Shown: positions 18,806-28,666, counted from the first letter of the stretch. The stretch is 64,000 nucleotides of DNA from Bradyrhizobium sp. CCGB01 (GCF_024199795.1 NZ_JANADK010000001.1:496001-560000), one strand, 5' to 3'. Made by a program: numbers and translations. Notes: a model not told the origin generated them from the letters alone.

Positions 18806-21306
18806 TCGGCGGCGTCGCGATGCGCCGCCTGGTCGGTCGGGAAATCGCAGATCACGACCGTGCCCCGGCCGACGATCGAATCCACCCGCACCTTGCCGCC
18901 ATGCAGCTCGACGAAGGAGCGCACCAGCGACAGGCCGAGCCCGGCGCCGCGATGACGCGACCCCTGCGAGCGGCTTTCGAACCAGTTGAACACCTTGTCC
19001 TTCATGTCGGCAGGTATTCCAGGCCCGGAATCTGTCACAGTGAAGACCACGCTGCGTTCGGTGCGCCGCGCGCTGATGCCGACGGTGGAATCCTGTGGAG
19101 AAAACCCGACGGCATTGGCGAGGAGGTTATAGAGCACCTGCACCACGCGCTTCTCGTCGCCGACGAAGCTGCCGACATCGGGCGCGATCTCGACCTTGAG
19201 GCGGATGCGGTCGGTGGCAAGACGGTCCTGGATGCCCTCGGCGGCGAGCTCGATGGTCTTGCTGACGTCGACCGGTCCGAGTTCCAGCTTCATGGCGCCA
19301 GCGTCGATGGTGGCGAGATCCAGGATGTTGTTGGTCAGCGCCAGCAGCGCATTGGTCGATTTGGTGACGTAGTCGAGATATTCGGCCTGTTTCGGCGTCA
19401 GCGGCCCGGTCGAGGGATCGCTGAGGAAATGCGCGAAGCCGATGATGGTGGTGAGCGGCGAGCGCAACTCGTAGGAGACGTGGTGGACGAAATCCACCTT
19501 CATCTGGTCGGCAGCCTCCAGCGCCTCGTTGCGCTCGCGCAGCGCACGCTCGACGTTCTCGGTGTCGGTGATGTCCTGGAACGTCAGCATGGTGGCGCCG
19601 TCATGCAGCGGCCGGATCATGCCGTCGAGCACGCTGCCGTCCTTGCGCTCCAGCTTCAGCGGCACGTCGGCGCGGCTCTCGATCGAGGTGACGGCCTCGC
19701 GGATCTGGCGCCAGACCACGGGGTCGTCGAACAGCTGATGGCACCAGCCTTCGACGGTCTGGATGTGCGGCTCGTCGCGCATGGCGTCGCTCGACAGCTT
19801 CCACATCCGGACAAAGGCCGGGTTGAACAGCTGCGCTTTGCCGTTGCTGCCGAACACCGCAACGCCCTCGGCGAGGCTGTCCAGCGTCTCGCGCTGAACG
19901 CGGATCATGCCGTCGAAGCGGCGGGCGAGCTCGAGGCTTTCGGTGACGTCGTCGAACAGATAGGTGACGCCGCCTTCCGGATTCGGCGTGGTGACGACGG
20001 AGAGTGCGCGGCCGTCGGGCAGGTACCAGGTGTCCTTGGCGGTCTCGACCGCGCGATAGGCGTCGTGCAGCTTGGCCTTCCAGGCGCGGAAGTCCGGCTG
20101 CTCCGGCAATTTGCGCGCGGCGCGGAGCTGGTCGAGCACGCTGGAATCGTCGGGATTGGCGTCGAGGAAGGTGCGATCGAGGTCCCACAGCCGGCGGTAG
20201 GAATCGTTGTAGAAGGCGAGCCGGCGATGGCCGTCGAATACGGCGACGCCCGACGAGAGCTGGTCCAGCGTGCGGCGATGCGCCTCCGCCATCCGCACCA
20301 GCGCCGAGCTCAGCGCATCCGCCTCGCTGGCGTCGATGGCGACGCCGACATTGCCGCTGCCGACCTTTACGGCGCGGACGTCGTACATGCGCCGCTCGCC
20401 GCCGATCACGATCGGCAGCCGCGAGCTGAAATTGGCCGCGTCCTTCAGGCCCCGCTCCATCGCGGTGCGGTCGGCGCTGTCGAGCAGCTCGAGCTTGCGC
20501 TCCTGGGCATCAATGACGCTGTTCGCCTCGGTCGCACGGACATAGGCCGGATTGGCGAAAGTCAGCGCGCCGTTCTCGGCCTTGGCCCAGATCGGCCAGG
20601 GCGCGGCGGCGGCAAAGCCGCGCAGCATCTCGGTCTCGTCGGCGAGCGCCTTGTAGCGCAGATTGGTCTCGGCCAGATCGCGCCGGAGTCCGGAGAGTTC
20701 GCGAATCCGGACAATGGCCTGGCCGCCGATGGCGCGGCCGATGGCCTCCAGCGTGTGGCCGTGCGCGGTGGTGAGCGTCAGCTGGAACCCGTCGCCGCGA
20801 TCACGCAACGCATCGACCGCGTGATCCATCTGGAGCGCGGGTTCTGGCGGCAGCCATGTTCCGAACGCGAGCACGCGCTGCGGGGAGGAATCGCGCGGCA
20901 GCACCATGGAGAAGTCGCCGGAAATCTGCGCGCGATTGTCGCCGGCCGGCCAGGAGATCAGGATCTGCGGCTCGGCGAACAGCAGCGCACCGAAGCGATC
21001 GGACTGGAGTTGCAGTTCCCCAATTCGCGCGCGCAGCCGCGCCTCGTTGTTCGCCGTGCGCACGCGTGTGCGCATCAACAGGATCGCGGCCACGACCGAG
21101 AAGCCGAGCAGCGCGAGCGCGGTGGCGAGCACCGCGAGTTCCTGCCGGTTGAAGTCCAGCATTATGGAGAGTGTGTCGACGAGGTCGGCAGCCTCAGCCG
21201 GCGCAGCCGGCAGCAGCGCCGCGAGGGCGCCTCCCAACAAGCCGTTGCGCACGAGCGATGTGCACGACAGCAGCGTCCGACGCATCGACACGATCACGCC
21301 TGACAT
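18802..21306 (-). CDS. divL: DivL-type sensor pseudokinase with tyrosine at the phospho-site
   Basis: An 834-residue multi-PAS sensor kinase. Order: an N-terminal leader and a membrane helix at about residues 55-78, several PAS-like modules between about 220 and 590, a HisKA dimerisation helix, and a HATPase with N-box NLLANAVGF and the G-boxes DSGPGIP and GAGLGLSLV. The H-box reads HHVSYELRSPL: the position normally taken by the phospho-accepting histidine is Tyr612. That substitution is the hallmark of Caulobacter DivL, which acts with CckA and DivK in the CtrA cell-cycle pathway. The neighbourhood (tsaE, murU, addAB, trxA) is also the one I recall for divL in other Alphaproteobacteria. I chose the start at 21306; a longer reading has no signal-like N-terminus. 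Confidence 0.85.
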   Translation of the reverse strand: MSGVIVSMRRTLLSCTSLVRNGLLGGALAALLPAAPAEAADLVDTLSIMLDFNRQELAVLATALALLGFSVVAAILLMRTRVRTANNEARLRARIGELQLQSDRFGALLFAEPQILISWPAGDNRAQISGDFSMVLPRDSSPQRVLAFGTWLPPEPALQMDHAVDALRDRGDGFQLTLTTAHGHTLEAIGRAIGGQAIVRIRELSGLRRDLAETNLRYKALADETEMLRGFAAAAPWPIWAKAENGALTFANPAYVRATEANSVIDAQERKLELLDSADRTAMERGLKDAANFSSRLPIVIGGERRMYDVRAVKVGSGNVGVAIDASEADALSSALVRMAEAHRRTLDQLSSGVAVFDGHRRLAFYNDSYRRLWDLDRTFLDANPDDSSVLDQLRAARKLPEQPDFRAWKAKLHDAYRAVETAKDTWYLPDGRALSVVTTPNPEGGVTYLFDDVTESLELARRFDGMIRVQRETLDSLAEGVAVFGSNGKAQLFNPAFVRMWKLSSDAMRDEPHIQTVEGWCHQLFDDPVVWRQIREAVTSIESRADVPLKLERKDGSVLDGMIRPLHDGATMLTFQDITDTENVERALRERNEALEAADQMKVDFVHHVSYELRSPLTTIIGFAHFLSDPSTGPLTPKQAEYLDYVTKSTNALLALTNNILDLATIDAGAMKLELGPVDVSKTIELAAEGIQDRLATDRIRLKVEIAPDVGSFVGDEKRVVQVLYNLLANAVGFSPQDSTVGISARRTERSVVFTVTDSGPGIPADMKDKVFNWFESRSQGSRHRGAGLGLSLVRSFVELHGGKVRVDSIVGRGTVVICDFPTDQAAHRDAAE

Positions 21307-21496
21307 AGTTGCCCCAAGATCGCACGGATTTGCACGCGGCGACCCCCGCCGCGCGCGAATCAAAAGACAATACCCCCACCGCGACTCCAGCGGTAAGAGT
21401 CCAGATCGTGAACGCAAAGGCGGTCCCACAAAAATGCCGGGGCGCGGTTCCAACCCACGTCGTTCTTCGGGATGATTCGGCTGGAATTATCGTGCG

Positions 21497-21955
21497 TTAG
21501 CGCCCGGTCGAGCCGAAGCCGCCGGCGCCGCGATCGGTTGCGGACAATGTCGCCACGGGAACCAGCGCGGCCTGCACCACCGGTGCAATCACCATCTGCG
21601 CGATGCGCTCGCCGCGCTTGACCACGAAGGGCGTTGCGCCGTGGTTGATCAGGATCACCTTGATCTCACCGCGATAGTCCGCATCGATCGTGCCGGGCGA
21701 GTTCAGCACGGTGACGCCGTGCTTGGCGGCAAGTCCCGAGCGCGGTCGCACCTGGGCCTCGTGCCCGGGCGGGAGCGCGATCGTGAGGCCCGTCGGCACC
21801 AGCGCATATTGGCCGGGGGCGAGCGTCATCGGCTCGCTGTCCGGCACCGCGGCCATCAGGTCGAGGCCTGCGGCCTCGGCGGTCTGATAAACCGGCAGCG
21901 GCAGGCCCTCGGCATGACCCAGGCGTTGCAGTTCGACCGTGACTTTCGTGCTCAA
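21497..21955 (-). CDS. dut: Deoxyuridine 5'-triphosphate nucleotidohydrolase
   Basis: Trimeric dUTPase that hydrolyses dUTP to dUMP, preventing uracil incorporation into DNA and supplying dTMP synthesis. The 152 residues contain all five family motifs: [29 protein letters not shown] (catalytic Asp), GERIAQMVI, and the C-terminal [10 protein letters not shown] arm that closes over the active site. The start ATG overlaps the end of coaBC by 4 bp (ATGA), the familiar coaBC-dut pairing. Confidence 0.97.
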   Translation of the reverse strand: MSTKVTVELQRLGHAEGLPLPVYQTAEAAGLDLMAAVPDSEPMTLAPGQYALVPTGLTIALPPGHEAQVRPRSGLAAKHGVTVLNSPGTIDADYRGEIKVILINHGATPFVVKRGERIAQMVIAPVVQAALVPVATLSATDRGAGGFGSTGR

Positions 21956-23403
21956 GATGCCGGCTCCCGGGATTTGCCGGTCACGCTTCTAGCGACATGC
22001 GCGACCAGTTCGATGGCGACCTGTTCCTTGGTCATCACCGGCCAGGAATCAACTGCAATCTCGCCGTCCTCCTCACCCTTCTTGCGGGTTATCAGGTGCA
22101 CGGTGTTGCGGTCGCCGCCCATCACGCCGGTGGCCGGCGAGACGTCGTTGGCGACGATCCAGTCGCAGCCCTTGCGGGCAAGCTTGGATTTGGCGTTGTC
22201 GATGAGATGCTCGGTCTCGGCGGCAAAGCCGATCACCAGCGGCGGACGGTTGTCGGTCAGCTTCGAGATCGTGGCGAGGATATCGGGGTTTTCGACCAGC
22301 TGAAGCGGCGGCATGCCGGCCGAGGTCTTTTTCAGCTTCTGCTCGCCCTCACTGGCAACCCGCCAGTCGGCGACCGCGGCGGCGAAGATCGCGATGTCAG
22401 CCGGAAGCGCGGCCTGCACCTGCTCCAGCATCTGCCGCGCCGATTCCACATGCTTCACGGTCACGCCCTGGGGATCGCCGAGATCAACCGGGCCGCTCAC
22501 CAGGATCACCTCGGCGCCCGCGGCCTGCGCGGCGGCGGCGATGGCAAAGCCCTGCTTGCCGGAGGAGCGGTTGGCGATGTAGCGCACCGGGTCGATCGGC
22601 TCATGCGTCGGGCCTGCGGTGATCAGCACGCGCTTGCCGGCAAGCGGGCGCGGCACCGGCGGCCGCAGCAGCCGTTCGGCGGCGGTGGCGATCTCGATCG
22701 CCTCGGACATGCGGCCGATTCCGGCTTCGCCTGCCTCGGCCATCTCGCCGGAATTCGGGCCGATCAGCACCACGCCGTCACGCTGAAGCTGCGCGACGTT
22801 GCGTCGCGTCGCCGCGTTGTTCCACATCAGCGGATTCATCGCCGGCGCCAGCAGAACCTTGCGGTTGGTCGCGAGCAGGATGGCGCTGGCGAGATCGTCG
22901 GCATGGCCGTTGGCCATCTTCGCCATCAGGTCGGCGGTCGCGGGTGCCACCACGATCAGGTCGCAGTCGCGCGCGAGGCGGATATGGCCGGCGTCGAACT
23001 CGCTCTGGGGGTCGAACAGGTCGGTGTAGACGCGCTCATGCGACAGCGCGCTGACGGCCAGCGGCGTGACGAATTGTTGCGCCGCCTTGGTCAGCACGCA
23101 GCGGACCTCGACGCGGCGCTCCTTCAGCCTCCGGATCAGGTCGAGCGACTTGTAGGCCGCGATCCCGCCGCCGATGATCAGGGTGACGCTGGCCTCGGGG
23201 AGGGCGCCGGTGCGCTGGGAGACAGGGGCCGGAGCGTGATCCGGGGGCGCCGCCATCGGCGTCAGCGGCTCCTCGTGGCCCTGGATCAGCTCGCCCAGGA
23301 TGATGCGGACCTCTTCCTCGACCGACCTGCGGTTCTTGGCCGAACGCAGGCGCAGATAGGTTTTGACGCCCTCATCGAGCTTGCGGATGGTCAGGCTTGC
23401 CAC
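21952..23403 (-). CDS. coaBC: CoaBC with an N-terminal FitA-like ribbon-helix-helix domain
   Basis: Bifunctional coenzyme A enzyme: CoaB joins 4'-phosphopantothenate to cysteine and CoaC decarboxylates the product. The CoaC part starts near residue 72, with the flavin loop GGGIAAYKS (78-86), catalytic His140 in DAGHIRLAR, and PAMNPLMW (187-194). The CoaB part follows from about residue 235 with [16 protein letters not shown] and the NRSSGKQG loop. Residues 1-44 are extra: [20 protein letters not shown] followed by [10 protein letters not shown] closely follows the FitA antitoxin ribbon-helix-helix. A Pro/Ala-rich linker (about 47-70) joins the two. I chose GTG at 23403 over the ATG at 23418 because GGAGGG is correctly spaced before it and it yields the FitA-like MAS start. 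Palindromes just upstream resemble FitA sites. Confidence 0.92.
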   Translation of the reverse strand: MASLTIRKLDEGVKTYLRLRSAKNRRSVEEEVRIILGELIQGHEEPLTPMAAPPDHAPAPVSQRTGALPEASVTLIIGGGIAAYKSLDLIRRLKERRVEVRCVLTKAAQQFVTPLAVSALSHERVYTDLFDPQSEFDAGHIRLARDCDLIVVAPATADLMAKMANGHADDLASAILLATNRKVLLAPAMNPLMWNNAATRRNVAQLQRDGVVLIGPNSGEMAEAGEAGIGRMSEAIEIATAAERLLRPPVPRPLAGKRVLITAGPTHEPIDPVRYIANRSSGKQGFAIAAAAQAAGAEVILVSGPVDLGDPQGVTVKHVESARQMLEQVQAALPADIAIFAAAVADWRVASEGEQKLKKTSAGMPPLQLVENPDILATISKLTDNRPPLVIGFAAETEHLIDNAKSKLARKGCDWIVANDVSPATGVMGGDRNTVHLITRKKGEEDGEIAVDSWPVMTKEQVAIELVAHVARSVTGKSREPAS

Positions 23404-23421
23404 GACGCCCTCCAGCACGGA

Positions 23422-23462
23422 ATGATAGCGATGCTATCATCCGTATGATTGCAATGCAATCA
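23422..23462 (-). promoter_or_regulatory. Two adjacent palindromes upstream of coaBC, putative RHH operator
   Basis: Two palindromes lie 19-59 bp before the coaBC GTG. The first is TGATAGCG-A-TGCTATCA (within 23422-23440; its 8-bp arms ATGATAGC and GCTATCAT are perfect). The second is TGATTGCA-A-TGCAATCA (23446-23462). Their centres are 23 bp apart, about two DNA turns. The half-site TGCTATCA is the sequence I recall as the Neisseria FitA target. Because CoaBC carries a FitA-like DNA-binding domain, autoregulation is a natural inference. The second palindrome overlaps the last codon of ubiB. Confidence 0.65.
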
Positions 23463-25034
23463 AAGATTCCGGACGGCGATCAGGATTCCGATGAAGGTGG
23501 CGGCGATGATCCAGAGCGCCACGGTGCGCCAGCGGTTCTTGCGGCCTTCGCTGCGGCCCATCGCGGCGATGCTCTCCGGCGACAACCGGAGGCCTTCCCG
23601 CGTCATGGTCTCGAGCTGCTCGAGCACCGCGACTGAACGCGCGGCAATATCCGGAAGACGCATCAGGATGCGCGCGAGATCGCCGCCGCCCGAAAGCGCG
23701 CCCTGGACGCGGCCGATCGGACCGAGATTACGCTCGATCCATTCGCGCACCACGGGATCGGCGACCTTCCAGATGTCGAGCTTGGGATCGAAGCCGCGCG
23801 CCACGCCCTCGACCACCACCATGGTCTTTTGGAGCAGGATCAGCTCGGGCCGCGTCGTCATGTCGAACAGGCCGGTGACCTCGAGCAGCAGCGTCAGCAG
23901 CCGCGCCATCGAGATCTCTTCGGCCGTGCGGTTGTGGATCGGCTCGCCGATGGCGCGGATGGCTTGCGCGAAATTCTCGACCGAGTGATGTGCCGGCACA
24001 TAGCCCGCCTCGAAATGCACCTCGGCGACGCGGCGATAATCGCGGGTGATGAAGCCGAGCAGGATCTCCGCGAGGAAGCGCCGCTCCTTCATCCCGAGCC
24101 GGCCCATGATGCCGAAATCGACCGCGACGAGACGGCCGGCGTCATCCAGGAACAAATTGCCCGGATGCATGTCGGCATGGAAGAAGCCGTCGCGCAGTGC
24201 GTGGCGCAGAAAGCTCTGGATCACCTTGCGGCCGAGATCGGGCAGGTCGACCTGCGCCTCTGCGAGGCGCTTGTGATCGTTCAGCGCGATGCCGTCGATC
24301 CACTCCATCGTCAGCACGTTGTGCGTGGTGCGGTCCCAGTCGACGGTCGGCACGCGAAAATCAGGATCGTCGCGCGTGTTCTCCGCCATCTCGGACAGCG
24401 CCGCAGCCTCGAGCCGCAGGTCCATCTCCATCGCGACCGAGCGCGACATGGTGTTGATGACCTCGATCAGGCGCAGGCGCCGCGCCTCGGATGAATAGGC
24501 CTCGGCCTTGTGCGCGACGAAGAAGAAATCGGAGAGATCGCGGCGGAAGCGCGCGGCAACGTTCGGCCGCAGCACCTTGATGGCGACCGGCTTGCGGATG
24601 CCGTCGCGCAAGACCTCGCCACGATGCACCTGCGCGATCGAGGCGGCCGCGACCGGCGCGCTGAAGCTTGCGAACACGTCCTTCAGGGGGCGTTCCAGCG
24701 ACGTCTCGATCGCGGCTTCCGCTTCGGCCTGCGAGAACGGCGGCAGGCGGTCCTGGAGGCTTTCGAGGTCGCGCGCGATCACGACGCCGACGACGTCGGG
24801 GCGCGTTGCCAAAAATTGCCCGAGCTTGAGATAGGCCGGGCCCATCCGGGTCAGTGCACGCGATATCCGCGGTCCGTGCTTCGGGCCGCGCCGCTCGACG
24901 ACGCGGGCAAGTTTCAGCGCCAGCTGTCCGGGCGGTGGCACCAGGCTCGGATCGACCGAGCCGAACACGCCCTCGCGCGCAAAGACGAACGCGGCGCGGA
25001 TCAGGCGCACAATGTGGGTGAAGGCAGAAATCAC
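23460..25034 (-). CDS. ubiB: UbiB-family atypical kinase/ATPase for ubiquinone synthesis
   Basis: A 524-residue ABC1/COQ8-family protein needed for coenzyme Q synthesis. The diagnostic KxGQ motif is in [14 protein letters not shown] (Lys70 to Gln73). Other kinase-fold elements are [20 protein letters not shown] (nucleotide-binding lysine), the catalytic-loop equivalent [13 protein letters not shown] and the metal motif [10 protein letters not shown]. The last 23 residues form a C-terminal membrane anchor (from WRTVALWII), so the protein sits at the inner membrane with the Coq enzymes. Its ATG overlaps the ubiE stop. The family was once called a hydroxylase; it is now seen as an ATPase. Confidence 0.95.
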   Translation of the reverse strand: MISAFTHIVRLIRAAFVFAREGVFGSVDPSLVPPPGQLALKLARVVERRGPKHGPRISRALTRMGPAYLKLGQFLATRPDVVGVVIARDLESLQDRLPPFSQAEAEAAIETSLERPLKDVFASFSAPVAAASIAQVHRGEVLRDGIRKPVAIKVLRPNVAARFRRDLSDFFFVAHKAEAYSSEARRLRLIEVINTMSRSVAMEMDLRLEAAALSEMAENTRDDPDFRVPTVDWDRTTHNVLTMEWIDGIALNDHKRLAEAQVDLPDLGRKVIQSFLRHALRDGFFHADMHPGNLFLDDAGRLVAVDFGIMGRLGMKERRFLAEILLGFITRDYRRVAEVHFEAGYVPAHHSVENFAQAIRAIGEPIHNRTAEEISMARLLTLLLEVTGLFDMTTRPELILLQKTMVVVEGVARGFDPKLDIWKVADPVVREWIERNLGPIGRVQGALSGGGDLARILMRLPDIAARSVAVLEQLETMTREGLRLSPESIAAMGRSEGRKNRWRTVALWIIAATFIGILIAVRNL

Positions 25035-25792
25035 AAACGCCAGCCCGAATGCAGTGCGACGATCCCGCCCGACAATGTCTGCCAGCTGACGCGGGCGAAG
25101 CCGGCGTCGCGGATCATGTCGGCGAAGGCGTTGGGTTTTGGAAACTTGCGGATCGATTCGACGAGATATTGGTAGGATTCGGCATCGCCCGTGACCATGC
25201 GGCCGAGCGGCGGGATCACCTTGAACGAGAACAGATCATAGATCCGGTCGAGCCCGGGCATCTCGACGGTGGAGAATTCCAGGCACAGGAAGCGGCTGCC
25301 GGGCTTGAGCACGCGGTAGGCCTCGTGCAGCGCCAGGTCGATCCGCGGCACATTGCGAATGCCGAAGGCGATCGTATATGCATCAAAGCTGCGGTCGGCG
25401 AAGGCGAGCGTTTCGGCGTTGCCCTCGACGAAATCGACCTGGGTCTCGAGATGCCGCTTCGCCGCGCGCTCGCGGCCCACGGCCAGCATCCCGGTGTTGA
25501 TGTCGCAGACCGTGGCATGGAAGCCCGGGCCCGCCGCCTTGGCGGCTCGGAACGAGATGTCGCCGGTGCCGCCGGCAACGTCGAGCAGCGCGAACGGCCG
25601 GTCACTCCGCGGCGGGTTGAGCGCGTTGATCATGATGTCCTTCCAGACCCGGTGCAGGCCACCGGACATCAGGTCGTTCATCAGGTCATAGCGCGACGCC
25701 ACGCTGTAAAACACATCGTTCACCAACGTCTGCTTGTCCCCCAGGGGAACGTCCCTGAAGCCAAAATGCGTGGTTTCGCCCGGCCGATCCAT
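25031..25792 (-). CDS. ubiE: Demethylmenaquinone/2-polyprenyl-benzoquinol methyltransferase
   Basis: SAM-dependent C-methyltransferase of ubiquinone (and, in some bacteria, menaquinone) synthesis. The 253 residues hold the N-terminal [14 protein letters not shown] signature, the SAM-binding motif [15 protein letters not shown], and the family motif [21 protein letters not shown]-terminal [12 protein letters not shown] is also typical. It opens the ubiE-ubiB pair and diverges from mutM across 81 bp that must contain both promoters. Confidence 0.96.
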   Translation of the reverse strand: MDRPGETTHFGFRDVPLGDKQTLVNDVFYSVASRYDLMNDLMSGGLHRVWKDIMINALNPPRSDRPFALLDVAGGTGDISFRAAKAAGPGFHATVCDINTGMLAVGRERAAKRHLETQVDFVEGNAETLAFADRSFDAYTIAFGIRNVPRIDLALHEAYRVLKPGSRFLCLEFSTVEMPGLDRIYDLFSFKVIPPLGRMVTGDAESYQYLVESIRKFPKPNAFADMIRDAGFARVSWQTLSGGIVALHSGWRL

Positions 25793-25873
25793 TACTCTAC
25801 TCCACGAGGCGGACCATAGCCTGCCCGCCGCAATGGCGCTATCACACCGCCCTCATAAGGTGAATGCCTGACC

Positions 25874-26779
25874 ATGCCTGAATTGCCCGAAGTCGAGACC
25901 GTCCGCCGCGGCCTTCAGCCCGTCATGGAGGGTGCGAAAATCCTCAATGCGGAGGCCCGCCGGCCGGATTTGCGCTTTCCGTTCCAGCCGGATTTCGTGG
26001 CCCGGCTGAAGGGGCAGGTCGTCACCGGGCTCGGACGCCGTGCAAAATATCTCATGGCCGATCTCGCCTCCGGCGACGTGCTCCTGATGCATTTGGGCAT
26101 GTCGGGCTCGTTCCGCGTCATCAAGCCGGACAACGAGGCCGCGCCGGGCGAGTTTCACTATCCGAAGGGCAAAGACTCCACACACGACCACGTGCTGTTT
26201 CGGATGTCCTCGGGCGCCGACATCGTGTTCAACGACCCGCGCCGTTTCGGTTACATGAAAGTGATCGCGCGCAACGCGCTCGACGAGGAGCCGCTGCTGC
26301 GCGGGCTCGGTCCCGAGCCGCTCGGCAACGAATTCGACGCCGCGATGCTGGCGCGGTCCTGCAAAGACAAGGCCACGAGCCTGAAGGCCGCGCTGCTCGA
26401 CCAGCGCGTGGTCGCAGGGCTCGGCAACATCTATGTCTGCGAAGCCCTGCATCGCTCGCATCTGTCACCGCGCCGGATCGCCGCGACGCTGTCGACCAAG
26501 GCCGGACAACGCAAGGGCGTTGCCGGGGGCGAGCCGACGGATCATGCGAAGCGATTGGTCGGTGCGATCCACACCGTGCTGAACGACGCCATCAAGGCCG
26601 GCGGCTCGTCACTGCGCGACCATCGCCAGACCTCGGGCGAGCTCGGCTATTTCCAGCACTCGTTCAAGGTCTACGATCGCGAAGGCGAGAGATGCACCAC
26701 GCCGGGTTGCGGCGGCACGGTCAAGCGCTTCACCCAGAACGGCCGGTCGACGTTCTGGTGTCCGAAATGTCAGAAGTGA
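25874..26779 (+). CDS. mutM: Formamidopyrimidine-DNA glycosylase (Fpg)
   Basis: Base-excision repair enzyme that removes 8-oxoguanine and Fapy lesions and cuts the abasic site. The mature N-terminus after Met removal would be [13 protein letters not shown], so the catalytic Pro and Glu are intact. Further motifs are the intercalation region, the H2TH helix ([19 protein letters not shown]) and the C-terminal zinc finger with CTTPGCGG and WCPKCQK, four cysteines. At 301 residues it is a little longer than E. coli Fpg; the extra residues are around positions 205-222, before the [10 protein letters not shown] helix. It is the last recognisably core gene in the window: a serine recombinase abuts it on the other strand. 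Confidence 0.96.
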   Translation: MPELPEVETVRRGLQPVMEGAKILNAEARRPDLRFPFQPDFVARLKGQVVTGLGRRAKYLMADLASGDVLLMHLGMSGSFRVIKPDNEAAPGEFHYPKGKDSTHDHVLFRMSSGADIVFNDPRRFGYMKVIARNALDEEPLLRGLGPEPLGNEFDAAMLARSCKDKATSLKAALLDQRVVAGLGNIYVCEALHRSHLSPRRIAATLSTKAGQRKGVAGGEPTDHAKRLVGAIHTVLNDAIKAGGSSLRDHRQTSGELGYFQHSFKVYDREGERCTTPGCGGTVKRFTQNGRSTFWCPKCQK

Positions 26780-26798
26780 GAAGCAGGGTCGCAGTGCC

Positions 26799-26882
26799 GT
26801 AGCCCGGATGGAGCGAAACGAAATCCGGGAGTCTATCCGCGCGGCGAGACTCCCGGATTGCGCTTCGCTCCATCCGGGCTAC
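26799..26882. repeat. Palindromic intergenic repeat after mutM
   Basis: GTAGCCCGGATGGAGCG (26799-26815) and its exact reverse complement (26866-26882) enclose a second mirrored pair, ATCCGGGAGTCT and its partner GACTCCCGGAT. This GTAGCCCGGATGGAGCG element is, from general knowledge, abundant in Bradyrhizobium. It may form a hairpin behind mutM. Confidence 0.85.
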
Positions 26883-28666
26883 GAAAGCGAATTCGTTGCG
26901 CTCGCAATGACGGCGTGGATGCAGTCTCCCAAAACGCGAAGCGAAGCAATCCGGCCGGGCTGGTCGCCGGATTGCTTCGTCGCTTGGGCTGTTTCACCGG
27001 ACGGCGAAGAGCCCGTCTGACGCCTATCCGTACGTTCAAAACCCTTACGAAAGTCGGCTTTGTGTGACGAGTTGTCCGCCACCAATTGGGCAAGCTTGCC
27101 GAAGACTTCAACCGAAAAGCCGCGTCCCTCAGGATTCGGGCTAACCAGCACGTAGTCGATCATCGCCTCAAGGCACTCGGCGACTTCGATGTCCAGCGCA
27201 TCAGTCGGGCTCTTCGTCAGCCGATCGAGCATACCCTTGGCCATGTCCAAATAGCGTTCTACGGAAGCGGGCTCGATTTCGAATTCCACATCTTCGAAGT
27301 CCAAGTCCGCCAGTTGATCACTGAGCTTCTGCTTCTCGTTTTCGCGCTGTACGATGTGAGGAATGATTGCGGTATTGGGCGCACCATCGGCAATGGATGC
27401 GGCCAAGCGTTTGATTTGTGCTTCCAGTTTTTGCAGGTCGCGCGAGAGCTTTGCCCGGTGCGCACCTTTCTTCTTTCGATTGGTACGGCTCGCCAGGTTA
27501 TGCTCTTCCAAAAAGATGGCCACCGCCTCCGGCGTTTCCAACTGCTGCACTAGGCTTTGAAGGACGGCCGTCAGGACCTCATGGCGATAGTGGGTACGGT
27601 TATTACTGCACTTGTCTTTGTCGTCGCTGTAATACGAGCAACGAAGGCGCGTCGCTCGCCCGTCACCACCGCAGACACTCATCGTCCCGCCCCTCGGGAT
27701 GCCGTCCTCGTCGAGTTTAGTGCAGTGGGCGCATTTTAGCTTGCCGGAGAGAAACACGGCGGGCCCGGTCTTCTTCGTGATGGGCCGCGGCTTCTTGCGG
27801 CCGTTTCTTTTTGCCTGGACGCGGTCGATCTGGTCGGCGTCAATGATCGGGTCGTGCTGCCCCAGGCGCTTGAGCCATTGTTCTTCCGGCCTGGGTTCGC
27901 GTTTCAGCTTCTCGTCGTCCGCATCAAAGTATGTCTTGCATTTGTTCCAGACTAAATCTTTACGATAGACAGCGTTCGTCAAGATGTAAGCGACGGTCTT
28001 TCTGTGCCACCTGCCGCCGCCGGGCGCTGGGATGCGCTTGCGGTTCAACGTTCGGGTAATTGCTCGGTCGTCGAGGCCCCCCTCGTCCGCAAGGTTATAC
28101 ATCAGCTGCACGATCGCAGCTTCATCCTCGTTTTTTACGAGATGGCCCTTCTCGCCGTCGATTTCCACGTTGTCGTAGCCGAAGACTCTCCCGCCTGTTC
28201 GGAGTCCTTTGATTAGCCTCGCAACTAGTGCCTCTTTGATCTGGAGGGATAACACCTGCAACTGCATCTGCGCGACAATACCAACCGCCCAGATGTGCAT
28301 GTCGGTAATTTGTCCCATCTGCGTGTCGTAGACGAGCACCCCGTTCTCTGTACAGAGCTCCATCAGATGATAGAGATGTCTGATTCTGCGCCCAAAGCGA
28401 CTAAGGTCTCGAGCGACGATATGCGTTATCTTGCGCTCGCGAATCAGATTCAGGAGCTTCTGGTAGCCGGGACGGTTCTTGACGCGTGAGCCGGTTCCTA
28501 CGTCTGACAGCTCGTAGCGCAATGCGCCCTGCGCCGCGTCAACGTACCTTCTGTTGAGGTCACGCTGAACAATGTTGCTTTCGATCTGACCAGGGGTCGA
28601 TACTCGGCAATAGCTAGCCCACACACCACCCTTCGGGGGGACCTGATGCATCACGAACTCTTTCAT
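26879..28666 (-). CDS. Large serine recombinase
   Basis: A 595-residue site-specific recombinase. The N-terminal resolvase domain has the nucleophile in YCRVSTPGQ (Ser23) and the arginine-rich RDLSRFGRRIRH near residue 83. The Recombinase domain spans about residues 160-290 (GYDNVEIDGEKG to the repeated Arg/Lys-rich segment). A zinc ribbon follows (KCAHCTK and later C residues), then a coiled coil (about 395-470). Such enzymes integrate or excise mobile elements. Its position at the mutM edge suggests that it mobilised the accessory region to its right. The final 35-45 residues are translated repeat sequence rather than family sequence, so the natural C-terminus may have been replaced at the junction. 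Start choice is uncertain; an in-frame ATG 15 bp downstream (28651) is equally possible. Confidence 0.88.
   Translation of the reverse strand: MKEFVMHQVPPKGGVWASYCRVSTPGQIESNIVQRDLNRRYVDAAQGALRYELSDVGTGSRVKNRPGYQKLLNLIRERKITHIVARDLSRFGRRIRHLYHLMELCTENGVLVYDTQMGQITDMHIWAVGIVAQMQLQVLSLQIKEALVARLIKGLRTGGRVFGYDNVEIDGEKGHLVKNEDEAAIVQLMYNLADEGGLDDRAITRTLNRKRIPAPGGGRWHRKTVAYILTNAVYRKDLVWNKCKTYFDADDEKLKREPRPEEQWLKRLGQHDPIIDADQIDRVQAKRNGRKKPRPITKKTGPAVFLSGKLKCAHCTKLDEDGIPRGGTMSVCGGDGRATRLRCSYYSDDKDKCSNNRTHYRHEVLTAVLQSLVQQLETPEAVAIFLEEHNLASRTNRKKKGAHRAKLSRDLQKLEAQIKRLAASIADGAPNTAIIPHIVQRENEKQKLSDQLADLDFEDVEFEIEPASVERYLDMAKGMLDRLTKSPTDALDIEVAECLEAMIDYVLVSPNPEGRGFSVEVFGKLAQLVADNSSHKADFRKGFERTDRRQTGSSPSGETAQATKQSGDQPGRIASLRVLGDCIHAVIASATNSLS
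26900..26983. repeat. Second interspersed repeat, overlapping the recombinase 3' end
   Basis: GCGAAGCAATCCGG (26941-26954) is mirrored by CCGGATTGCTTCGTCGC (26967-26983), preceded by GCTCGCAATGACGGCG. The pairing of GATTGCTTCG with CGCAATGACG is typical of a widespread rhizobial intergenic repeat. The last 35-45 codons of the recombinase frame are translated from it, so this appears to be resident chromosomal DNA. Confidence 0.7.

Noticed and set aside
18787..21303. An 838-codon + strand frame opposite divL
   Set aside because: Antisense shadow. The - strand carries PAS, HisKA and HATPase motifs; the + frame has none.
21952..23462. A FitAB toxin-antitoxin locus
   Set aside because: The FitA-like part has no PIN-domain FitB next to it and is in one frame with CoaBC, so it is read as a fused DNA-binding domain.
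26879..28666. A prophage
   Set aside because: The serine recombinase is the only phage-type gene. No capsid, portal, terminase, tail or lysis genes appear in the next 35 kb.
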